33,241 nt of DNA, from NCBI GenBank assembly GCA_903844735.1, contig CAIMUX010000140.1, forward strand, positions 1 to 33,241, in the 5' to 3' direction. This document shows positions 7,558-16,900 of the stretch, in pieces. The position numbers and the translations under genes are program-made. This DNA comes from Candidatus Eiseniibacteriota bacterium (lineage in GTDB: Bacteria; Eisenbacteria; RBG-16-71-46; CAIMUX01). How positions within the stretch are numbered: the stretch's first letter is position 1; the number at the start of each line of letters is the position of its first letter. Below the pieces are notes generated by a model, which made no database searches, was not told the origin of the DNA, and saw only the letters and a list, made by a program, of their open reading frames with translations.

Positions 7558-7750
7558 GGTCTTGCTTATACCACGAGTAGCGGAGTGAGGCAATCATCCC
7601 GGCGGCCGGTGCGGCGGCCGGTGCGGCGGCCGGTGCGGCGGCCGGTGCGGCGACCGGTGCGGCGACCAGCGCCGAGGCCGAAGCAGCGGGCCAAGCGGTC
7701 GCCGGCGCAAGCGGAGGCTCCCACAGGGCAGGGTCCGAAGTGCCCGTCAT
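7550..7750 (-). CDS. Small Ala/Pro-rich ORF coupled to the ABC transporter
   Basis: A 66-residue frame whose ATG (7750-7748) overlaps the ABC transporter stop in a perfect ATGA. It ends 8 bases inside the HEPN gene. The middle is an (A-P-A-A)n stretch encoded by 12-bp tandem repeats at 7601-7672, between a Trp-containing N-terminus and the tail SLRYSWYKQDHG. No known domain is recognised. The stop/start overlap argues for translation, but low-complexity GC-rich DNA often gives fortuitous frames. Confidence 0.4.
   Translation of the reverse strand: MTGTSDPALWEPPLAPATAWPAASASALVAAPVAAPAAAPAAAPAAAPAAGMIASLRYSWYKQDHG
7601..7672. repeat. 12-bp tandem repeat, six units
   Basis: Four perfect copies of GGCGGCCGGTGC (7601-7648) are followed by two diverged copies (7649-7660, 7661-7672). 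The unit length is a multiple of three, so copy-number change would keep the small ORF on the minus strand in frame, adding or removing four residues. It has no spacers and is too short for CRISPR. Confidence 0.9.
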
Positions 7751-10047
7751 GCCTTCTCCTCCTTGCCGCCCCCGACCGCCCGAATAGCCGAGGTCTGCCT
7801 CTGAAGCTCCACCAACCGGTAGAACTCCCCCTCCTTTGCCATCAGCTCATCATGGGTGCCGATTTCGACGATCTCCCCCTCTTTCAACACGACCAGCCGG
7901 TCGGCGTTGCGCAGCGTACTGAGCCGGTGGGCGATGGCGATGACCGTGCGGCCCTCGATCAGGCGGGCGAGGGCGTCTTGGATCTCCTTCTCGGTGTCGG
8001 CGTCCACGTTGGAGGTCGCCTCGTCGAGGATCAGGATGCGAGGGTTGTGCAGGATCGCGCGCGCGATCGCGATACGCTGGCGCTCTCCGCCGGAGAGCTT
8101 GGTGCCGCGCTCGCCGACGACCGTGTCATAGCCGTCCGGTTTGTTGACGATGAAATCATGGGCGTTGGCTGCTTTCGCCGCGGCCATGACGGCCTGCGGG
8201 CTCGCGTCCGGACGGGCGTAGCGGATATTGGCGTGGATCGTGTCGTTGAAGAGGAAGGTGTCCTGGAGGACAACGCCGATCTGCCCGCGGAAGTCTTGCT
8301 GGAGGATCCGGCGCAGGTCGGTGCCGTCGATTAGAATGGCGCCCTCCTGCACATCGTAGAAGCGGCACAGAACATTGATCATCGAGGTCTTGCCCGCCCC
8401 GCTCTTGCCGACCAGGCCGATCATCTCACCCGGAGCGACATCGAGGTTGATCCTCTTGAGCACCAGCTTCTGCGCGTCATAGCCGAAGCTGACGTCGCGG
8501 AACTCCACGTGCCCCTGCAGCACCGGCATCGCGACCGCGTCGGTCGATTCCGGCACGTCCGGCTCCTTGTCGATGATCTCGAAAACGCGCTCGGCCGAGG
8601 CCAGGGCCCGGATCAGCCAATCACTGATGCGGCTCAGGAACTGGAGCGGCCCGTAGAACATGCCGAGATAGGCGACGAACGCCAGCAGGGTGCCGGGGGT
8701 CATCGATCGGCCGCCGATCACGCCACGACCACCGAAATACCAGACCACCATAGCGCCGATGCCGGTGACGAAGGTGATGATCGGAAAGTACGTCGCCCAC
8801 ATCTTCTCGACCAAGAACAGGCTGCCGCTCAAGTCTCCGCTCAGCTTGTCGAACCGCCTCATTTCCTGCGGCTCCTGTGCAAACGCCTTGATCACTCGCA
8901 CGCCGGAGAGACTGTCATTCAGCACCGAGTTCAGCCGGCTGCGCACGTGATAGTAGCGTTGCATGATGCGCATGAGCCGCCCCCAGCACCAGCGCGAGAG
9001 GAGCGCTACCAAGGGCGCCGGGATGAACAACACCAGGGTCAGCCGCCAATTGAGCCAGAAGAGGATCCCCGCGATCGCCACCAGGGTCAGAATATTCGAG
9101 ATGAAGTAGGGCACGCCGTCGATCAGCGCCGTCTCGAGCGCCTGGGTGTCCTGCCCGACACGGGTCATGAGTGCGCCGGTCTTGTGCTTGTCGAAATAAC
9201 GCAGCGACTGGCCCTGCAGGCAACGGAAGACCTCGGAGCGGAGCTGATGCCCGAGGCGCGTCGCCAGCAGCGCCACCAAGCGGCCGCGCAAGATCCCGAC
9301 CAGCAGCACCACCACCCCGGAGCCGGCCATCGCGAGAACGAGCCAGCCGAGCAGTGCTAACCGCTCCGGCGTGGGTCGAGTTGTGCCGGTGAGCACGTGG
9401 TCGACCAGCGGGCGCGTGAGGTACGGCGGAACCAGGCTCACCGCTGTTCCGGTCAGGAGCAGCAACACGAACAGCGCCGTCGCGTGCCACTGCGGCTTCA
9501 AGTAGGCCAGAATGCGAAGGATCACTCGATGCTTCTTGAAGCAGGCCGGGCAGACCCGCGACCCCTCGATCAGCGGAAGGTCACAGCGAGGACACCGCTT
9601 GAGCTCGCTCTCGTCTTTCGTTGGCTCCGGCGGCTTGATCTCGGGTTCGTCGGGCTGGAGTCGGCCGTTCTCCTTGCGCCGACGCCACTCGTGGTACTGC
9701 GCCACGTCGGTCAGATAGCGGCCGAGGCGGCCGAAGTCGGCGGAGGAGCCATTGCTGTAGCGCACGAGGTCGGTAGGAACGCCGTCTACCCGGGCCTGGA
9801 GCACGCCGCCGCCGACCATCTCCTCGGTTCGCGGAGAGCGGAGGTCGATGAGAGCGAGGTCGTAGCGGAGGTGCGGGCCCGAGGGCGCCTCCTCGACGAC
9901 GCGCAGGCGTTGGCCGGTGACGACGACCCAGACGCGGCCGTAGGTGCCGTCCGAGAGGAGGTCGCCGCGGGCGACGATGGCGAGCAAATCGTCGGCGGGT
10001 ACGGCCAGTTGGGCAATCTGTGCGGGCAGGTCCTCGTTCTTGGTCAA
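7747..10047 (-). CDS. Zinc-ribbon ABC exporter (fused permease-ATPase half-transporter)
   Basis: A 766-residue type IV (MsbA-like) exporter subunit, presumably a homodimer in the inner membrane. Residues 1-150 are a family-specific N-terminal domain. A zinc ribbon follows (C152-x2-C155 and C166-x2-C169), then the six-helix permease (~185-480) and the ATPase. The ATPase has Walker A GLVGKSGAGKTS (544-555), Q-loop Q595 in VVLQDTF, signature LSGGE (651-655), Walker B ILILDEA (671-677) and H-loop H707 in AIAHR. All catalytic elements are present. The zinc-ribbon arrangement and the DUF1854 gene nearby match the transporter family annotated as cyanophycin-associated; the substrate is not known from the sequence. 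The start is a TTG at 10047 with GGAGGAG (10060-10054) 6 bases upstream. This Shine-Dalgarno lies in a hairpin. Confidence 0.88.
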   Translation of the reverse strand: MTKNEDLPAQIAQLAVPADDLLAIVARGDLLSDGTYGRVWVVVTGQRLRVVEEAPSGPHLRYDLALIDLRSPRTEEMVGGGVLQARVDGVPTDLVRYSNGSSADFGRLGRYLTDVAQYHEWRRRKENGRLQPDEPEIKPPEPTKDESELKRCPRCDLPLIEGSRVCPACFKKHRVILRILAYLKPQWHATALFVLLLLTGTAVSLVPPYLTRPLVDHVLTGTTRPTPERLALLGWLVLAMAGSGVVVLLVGILRGRLVALLATRLGHQLRSEVFRCLQGQSLRYFDKHKTGALMTRVGQDTQALETALIDGVPYFISNILTLVAIAGILFWLNWRLTLVLFIPAPLVALLSRWCWGRLMRIMQRYYHVRSRLNSVLNDSLSGVRVIKAFAQEPQEMRRFDKLSGDLSGSLFLVEKMWATYFPIITFVTGIGAMVVWYFGGRGVIGGRSMTPGTLLAFVAYLGMFYGPLQFLSRISDWLIRALASAERVFEIIDKEPDVPESTDAVAMPVLQGHVEFRDVSFGYDAQKLVLKRINLDVAPGEMIGLVGKSGAGKTSMINVLCRFYDVQEGAILIDGTDLRRILQQDFRGQIGVVLQDTFLFNDTIHANIRYARPDASPQAVMAAAKAANAHDFIVNKPDGYDTVVGERGTKLSGGERQRIAIARAILHNPRILILDEATSNVDADTEKEIQDALARLIEGRTVIAIAHRLSTLRNADRLVVLKEGEIVEIGTHDELMAKEGEFYRLVELQRQTSAIRAVGGGKEEKA

Positions 10048-10053
10048 TCCGCT

Positions 10054-10071
10054 CTCCTCCGAGGCGAGGAG
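10054..10071 (-). promoter_or_regulatory. Hairpin that would sequester the ABC transporter Shine-Dalgarno
   Basis: On the minus strand CTCCTC (10071-10066) pairs with GAGGAG (10059-10054) around a 6-base loop. The 3' arm is part of the GGAGGAG ribosome binding site of the TTG-started ABC gene. Folding would hide the site, so translation may need opening of the stem, for example by a ribosome arriving from upstream. Inferred from sequence only. Confidence 0.35.
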
Positions 10072-10118
10072 TATGGACCTGACGGCCGGAGCCTACAAGC
10101 CGGACCGGAAACGACCTG

Positions 10119-10961
10119 TCATCTCAGACGCAGCACCTTGGCACAGAGGGCGTTGCCCGTGCCCCTGACCTTTGCCATGTAGAGCCCGGCCGGGACCGCC
10201 GTGCCGTTGCTGTCACGGCCGTCCCAGATCCAGCGCATCCCCTGTGGAACAGCCCGGTCGACGGCGATCTCCCGCACCAGGCGGCCGCCAAGATCCCAGA
10301 CGTCCAAGACAGGCCCGCGGCCTCCCATCGTGCCGGAGAACGAACTCCCGGGAGACCGATCGAAACCAAAAGACAGGTCCCCAAGCACCTCCACCGTCAC
10401 GTACCCACGAAGCATCGGACTTGGATAACAACGCAGCGCAGAGAGCCGGCCCGGATCGAATCCATCGATCTCGGATGGCATTACAGTCAGACGCAGATCG
10501 ACTCTGACCTTGCCGGACAGCAGGTCGTCTGCGGACAGGATATGCATGGGCTCGGGGTCCACCGAGACATCTGCGTGCGGCGCCTCGAATACCAGCGTGT
10601 CCCCCGTCTGCACGGCCTGATTGGACCCGCCATCAAAAAGGACCGTGTCGTACGTCCCTAGATCCGGGTCTCCGATGACGCCGACACTCGAAAGTCCGTT
10701 GCGCTGATTCGTCACTCTTACGGTGTCGGAGGTGTCCCAAGGCGTGATCCCGTCCCCATGAAACACGGAGCCATACACGACAAGAAGAGCAGTCGTCGAG
10801 TCGCTCCTGACAAGACCGCCCGACGACGCATCCCCGGTTGCGGCAGGGGACGCCTGGACGGTCGCAACGACTCCGAGGAAGAGCGCTGTGAGACAAGACG
10901 CGAACCGCCTGATCTGCGGGGAACGCCTGTCTCCCGCCTGCCTATGCCTGTGAAACATCAT
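10119..10961 (-). CDS. Secreted protein with FlgD-like C-terminal module
   Basis: A 280-residue exported protein. A basic n-region (HRHRQAGDRRSPQIRR) is followed by a hydrophobic core (CLTALFLGVVATVQA) and a likely cleavage near VQASPA. The middle (~45-150) is a small beta-rich domain (LVVYGSVFHGDGI, then TVRVTNQRNG, then FDGGSNQAVQTGDTLVFEA). A comparable segment occurs before the C-terminus of the giant protein next door. The last ~75 residues are a FlgD/T9SS-type Ig module (VWDLGGRLVREI, WIWDGRDSNGTAVPAGLYMA, final RLR). The start chosen is the ATG at 10961 with GGAG nine bases upstream; the ATG at 10976 is possible. It begins 23 bases after the giant's stop, so it is probably co-transcribed. 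Confidence 0.75.
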   Translation of the reverse strand: MMFHRHRQAGDRRSPQIRRFASCLTALFLGVVATVQASPAATGDASSGGLVRSDSTTALLVVYGSVFHGDGITPWDTSDTVRVTNQRNGLSSVGVIGDPDLGTYDTVLFDGGSNQAVQTGDTLVFEAPHADVSVDPEPMHILSADDLLSGKVRVDLRLTVMPSEIDGFDPGRLSALRCYPSPMLRGYVTVEVLGDLSFGFDRSPGSSFSGTMGGRGPVLDVWDLGGRLVREIAVDRAVPQGMRWIWDGRDSNGTAVPAGLYMAKVRGTGNALCAKVLRLR

Positions 10962-10984
10962 TGAGCATTTCTCCATTCTTGGAC

Positions 10985-13900
10985 CTACCGCACGACGACG
11001 ATCTTCTGATGATTCCTGTAGTCTCCTGCCTGGAAACGCAGGAAGTAGACACCGCCGGGCAGCAATCGCCCGTTGTCGCCTGTTCCTGACCACTGGAGAC
11101 TGTAGTATCCGGGTTTCTGGTGCCGGTCGACGAGGTTGGCGAGCCGACGCCCGTCAACGGAGAAGACCTGCAGGTCGACCTTTGTAGCCGCCGCCAGTTG
11201 GTAGCGGAAGCCGGCCTCACCGCGCATCGGGTTCGGCAGCACCAACTCCATCAGCGTACGTTGCGGAAGCTGAGCCGGCAGCGCCCCATCGATCCGCGCA
11301 TACCGGCGCGCGACATCCTCGGCGGTGATCTGATACTCGAACGGATCGCCGCTCGTGCTGCCAGAGGCGCCGGCGACCTCGATCCGCAGTCGATCCCCGA
11401 CCACGACCGCCAGGTCTCCCGAGAAGTCTAACAACGCCGCATCGAAGTGGCCGCTGCCGGCGACCGCGACGGCGGCCGCCTTGATGCCGTTTCTGACGTT
11501 GCTGATTTCCAAGGGCACATCCGTCTGAAGTCCGGCAACCCCTCGCGGAACGACTTGCTGCAGCACTCCCGTGATGCCGAGGACCGCCGTTCCCTCAACC
11601 GAGCTCCCGGATGCGGCAGCGCCGCTGACGACGAGGGCCGTTGAATCCGCGGTGTCGGCGAGCTCAACCGCCATCGGAGCCGCCAGTCCGGCTCGCCACG
11701 CCTCGCCATCGAAGACGACCGTGGTGTCGCGCTCGGCCAAGACGATGTACCCCAGGCCCCCAAAGATGGCGAAGCCGGGCCCGGTGTGGAAATCCGGTAG
11801 GAACGTCCGGAATCGTCCCTGGGAGGTGTCATAGCGAATCACGGCTGATCCGTTCAGAGACCGGGCGAAAGCTCCCGCCGTCAACAGCGAGTCGTTCTCG
11901 ATGGGGAGAGACACCATATTCAGGCCCCGGCGGACCGACATGCGTCCTACGCCGGTCACCCCGCGGAGCAGAACCGTCTGCCCCTGCGGCACCACAGCCA
12001 GGTATCCCTTTCCCGTCTCCACCGGGAACGTCGGGGAGAGCGGATCCGCGGGCACGAACGATCGGAAGCTGCCCGTGCTGTCTGCTTGGATCACGACGGA
12101 GGCGCCGATGTCCGCTGCGAAAGTGCCCGCGTCGTAGGCGTCGCCGGGATCGAAAGGCAACCCGACCAGATTCAGGTCGGTGGCGAGATCAAGCGCGAAC
12201 ATCCTCGGGGCGAGTTCCAGGGTCGTCAGCCAGACGTTGTTCCCCTCGTCCTCTTCCCGCACCCGATTGCTCCGATCGATGACCGCGTAGACTTTCTGCA
12301 GGCCAAGAAGGCGCAGCGGAGTCCAGTCCACGGATACATCGCAGTGCGCTCCCGCGGCAAGAACGGGAACCCACCCGGTCGGCGCCAGCGCAACGCCTCC
12401 CGAGTCCGGGTGTCCGACATAGAAGTCAATAGCCACGCTGTCCGCACGCACCTCCCCCAGGTTTTGGATCGTCACGGTCAGCGAGATCGGATCGCCTTCG
12501 ATCGGCGGAATCGCTGTTGTCTGGACACGCAGGGCCGTCGGAGCGAGATCCGCATACGCATCACGGATCACGCACCGCACGGCATTCGTCGTGATCGGGT
12601 TGTTTTCATCGAAGACGATGACGGAGCTGTTCAGGATCTCAGCCCCGGCAGACAAGCCCGGATCGGCCTGGATGTTGAACCCGACATGGCCCTGACCCCG
12701 TCCGGTCTCGTCGTTGGGAGGAAGAAACCCCTCGAGCGGGTCATCGGTCGGCTGGCCGGTGGCCGGATCGATGGTCGTGAAGTACCAATGCACGCGACCG
12801 TCGGTCACGTCAACTCCCGCGTCGATTTCGAGCAGCAGACCGGAGGGCAGAGAATAGGTCGTGTGATAGTAGCTATACCCGGGCGGCACCGGGATCACGA
12901 CATCGCCGAACACGAACTCGGTCAACCGCATCTTCTGCCAATCCCAATCAGCGCTCAGATTGTCAACGAGCCGCACCTGTCGCGCCGGAGCCGAGGCTCC
13001 GGCGACGTTCTCGAAGTAGATCGCGAAGGGGACGGACTGGAGGGTGCTGATGAAGGCGTCGTCCCGACCGTTGGGCCCGAGCTTCTCGTTCGGATCTGTG
13101 GCGCGCACGACGCGAACGTACACGCGGGGCGCCTTCGCGGCCGAGTTCATCACCGACTCCACGTAGGCGCGCAGTTGCTCCAGGGCAGCCTGAACGGCGC
13201 CCTCGACGCCGGCCGGCGGGGGCTCTGGATCGTAGACCAGAGGGACGGACTCGACCAAAGCCGCGCGAATGGCAACCTCGCTGAAGACAGCGCTGCGGTC
13301 GGCCATCTCGAGGCGAAGATACCCGGCGAAGGCACTCACCAGACCCGCCTGACTTCCCGTATACCCCTGGGAAGCCAGAGCGTCGCCGAATGCTGTGCAG
13401 ACATCCACGAGGTACGCACCCATGACCGTGGCCTCGGAGCGTCCATTTCCCTTCTCAGAGTCCCGAACCACCCGCGACCTCTTCGCCGGCTCCACCTTCA
13501 GCGCCGCGCCTTCGATCGCAGCGATGTCCATGGTGATGTCCCGATCAGACCAGACACGGACGGCGAACTGGGCGGTTTGACCTATGCGAACCTCGCTGAC
13601 ACTCAGAAGAATCCTATCAACGGTGGCCACTCTCGGCGCCAACGTCGAATCGCCGTTGACGAGCTGATAGTGAGTTCCGGCTCCAAGGGTGAAAGGTGTG
13701 AGGACATCATACGCGTCGGCGTCCCCGTCATTTCTCACGGTGATGACATAGTCGCTCTCCGTGTCGGGCCGCAGGCTGCCGGCCCCGTCGACCGTCAGGA
13801 GCAGGAAGGCGCCGCCTCCCGCCGTAACCGAAAAGGCGCCGGGCAGTCGCGCCGTGTCAGGAAATGCCGTGATGAGTTCCAGGTCATAAAGCCCGGGAGT

Positions 13901-16900
13901 GACGCCCTGCAGATCGAACTGCGCTTCGAGTCGCGCGCTGTTCATGTGGTTGAGCCGCCAGGCGTCCAAGGTCGAGCCGCCGGAACCGACCAGCCGCACC
14001 CGCACCGCGGTATCGAGCTGCCCACCGGAAAGGCTCAATGTCGCGAACCCGGCGTTGCCCGCCGCTACCGGCATGACGGAAGCGACGCCGAACGGAAGCT
14101 CCTCGGTGCTCAACGTGTAGGTCGTGGGTCCGGGAACGTACCGGCCGTAGAGCATCGCGTAACACTGGCCGTTCCCGCCGGGAATGATGACGGTCGTGTC
14201 GGGGTTGGCCTCGTGCCGAGACGCATAGTGAATCCGATCCGGCACATAGCCATACCCGATGTACAGCTCCAGGTCGTCGTACGCACCGGAAGCGTCCAGG
14301 TGGACGCGAAGATCGGCCTGCGGGCCAGCCAGCAGATGGAAGAACCGCGACTCGGCCATGGCGAGCGACTCGGTCCAGACCAGACCCGGCGGCAGTTCGG
14401 TCACATCCGCGGCCATGACCTCAGCGGAAAACCCGGCGTTGTTGTCCTCCTGACTCTCGTTCACATTGTTGCGGATGTCGGTACGAACGATGGCATGGTA
14501 CTGTCCGGGCGCGATCCCCGGCAAGTCCGTCTGCAACACGCCCGCATAGTTCCCGCGGTAGACTTTGCCCGGTGCCAGACCCCCTGTGTGCTCGACCTCA
14601 CCCAGGAGCAGATCACTCAGATCCCAGGTGCTGTCCGCGGAAATGTACACCGCGTCATACCAACGATCGGGCGCTGGATTCGCTCCGATGTTGGCCACGC
14701 TCCAGGTGATCTCGATCGGCTCTCCACCGGTTCCGCTTAGAGGCACAATCACCGTAGGAACGACCAGGTCCGCCGGCGCCGGTAGCGACACCGTGATCCG
14801 TTCGTAGGTCCGTCCGACGTTGTTCGACTCCTGCTCGTGCTCGTAGACTTCGTTGTTCTTGTCGGTGCGAACAAGAACGAAGTACGACCCGCTGTAGCCG
14901 AGTGGGATCTGCACCTGCAGACTGTCCGTGTAGGACCCCACCGCAGGCAACACGCCATCATGCCGCTTCGATCCCAAGAGCGCGTCGGTCTCATCCACCA
15001 TCGTGTCGCGGGAGAGGTAGACGGCGTCGTACCACGACGGACTCTCGGTAACGCCGACGCCGTGGTTGCCCACCGACCAATGAACCGAAAGGAACTGGCC
15101 GGATACGGCCCCAAGCGGCGTAGCGACGCTGTCCACTTGCAGATCCACCGGGTTCAGCGAGATCACCACGCCAACGGCCCTGAGGTTATTGTCCGGTGAG
15201 ACCTCCGTCACGCGATCCAGGTAGTCGGTGACGCACAGGAGCACGCGAGCCCCGGACGAGCCGTTCGGGAAGTGGATTTGCGCCGACTGGCTATACTCGG
15301 CTGAATCCGCGAGACCGCCGGTATGGCTGAACGCCCCGAGGAAAGTATCGTTCGCATCATAGAGGGAATCGGCGGACAAGAAGATCCCGTCACTCCAGTA
15401 CGACTGACTCGGAGACGGAGAATACTCCCCGACATTGCGAACCGTCCACTGCACATCAGCATAGGCCTTATCGTCGCTCTTGTACGGCACACCGGCTGTC
15501 AGTGATGTGACCGCCAGATCCGGCGGTGTGGGCGGGGGTGCCAAGATCGTCACCTGCTGTACCCGCAGGTTGTTGCTTTCATTCGTGTGCTCGTAGATCG
15601 CATCCAGAGCGTCGGTCTGGCAGATCAGGTACTTCGTTCCGATCGTCTCCAGCGGAAAGACGATGCTCCGCGTCTGAAGATACCCCTCATCCGCGTTCAA
15701 TGGCATGCTGCGTTCCTGCATGACCAGAAGCCGATCGCTCAACGGACTCAAGGCGGCATCGTCAGAAAGATAGAGCCGGTCTTGCCAGCCTGCGGTGACG
15801 GTGCTCCCGCTACCCCGGTTCGCCACGCTCCACTGGATCTGCGTGCTCGCCGTCGCCGTGATCTCTCCCGGAGATGTGAGGGAAACGACCTGCAGGTCCG
15901 GTGGAGGGGTCAACTGCACGTTGACCGTGAGTCGCCGGACGTTGTTCCCCTCAGCCACATGTTCATAGACGATGCCGTTTCGGTCGGTCACCGCAAAGAG
16001 ATAGATCGTTCCCGACGCGCCTTGGGGAAGAGTGTACGTTCCTGCCGCGTTGTACTGCGCACCGGCGCCGAGCGACCCCGACCGATCGAAGGTCGCCACC
16101 AAGGCGTCCTGGGACAGATTCAGTGTGCTGTCGGCGGAGACGTAGATCGCATCCTGCCACGCGGAATTCGGCGTCGCACCGGTACCCGCATTGAGGACCG
16201 TCCACGCAAACGGCAGGGATAGTCCCGACCAGGCTTCGCCGGTCAGACCGAAGGTCGCCACCACCAGATCGGGCGGTGGAGTCAAGGCGATGTCTACGGC
16301 CCGGCTGCGGGTGTTGTTGGTCTCGAACGGCACCTCATACACCTGATCAGACACGTCGGTCTTCACGATCAGCCATCCGGGCCCCGATCGGTTGACCGGC
16401 AGAGTGACGGTGACCGAGTCGGTGTAGGCCGAACCGGACGCGAGCGCTCCGTGATGGTCCCGGTTGGTCACCAGCGTATCGTCCTGGCTGAAAACGCTAT
16501 CGGCTGATATGTAGATGCCATCACGCCAGAAGGTGTCGTAGCTGCCTCCCGAACCGACGTTGCGCACGGACCAGCGGATCAGGGCGGCTTGGCCCGACGA
16601 GAGAGCCGTGCGCGGTTCCACGTCCGTGACTCGCAGATCAGGCGGAGGGGACAGTTGGATGGCCATCGTCGTATCGCGTGTGTTGTTGTCTTCGGCGTTG
16701 TACTCCCCGAGCTCGCCCCGGATATCGGTTCGGGCGATCAGATAGTGCGGACCGGAGAGTGTGTCGGGGACGGTCCAGACCAGCGAGTCGCCATAGGAAC
16801 CGGATGGATCGAGCGCGCCGTGATGCTTCCGCTCGCCCAGGCTGAGATCCCCCGGAAGGTTCAGCACGGCATCGTCGGAAAGGTACAAGCCGTCACTCCA

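Noticed and set aside
7601-7672. CRISPR-like repeat
   Set aside because: Units are 12 bases with no spacers and no cas genes nearby. It is a simple tandem repeat.
7372-8334. 320-codon + strand frame across the 12-bp repeats and the ABC gene end
   Set aside because: Its RRPVRRPV stretch is just the repeat read in another frame, and most of it is antisense to the ABC ATPase.
12086-14740. 884-codon open frame on the + strand opposite the giant gene
   Set aside because: Very Arg/Asp/His/Gly-rich with no domain, signal or ribosome binding site. It mirrors the codon pattern of the minus-strand giant gene, a common effect in GC-rich DNA.
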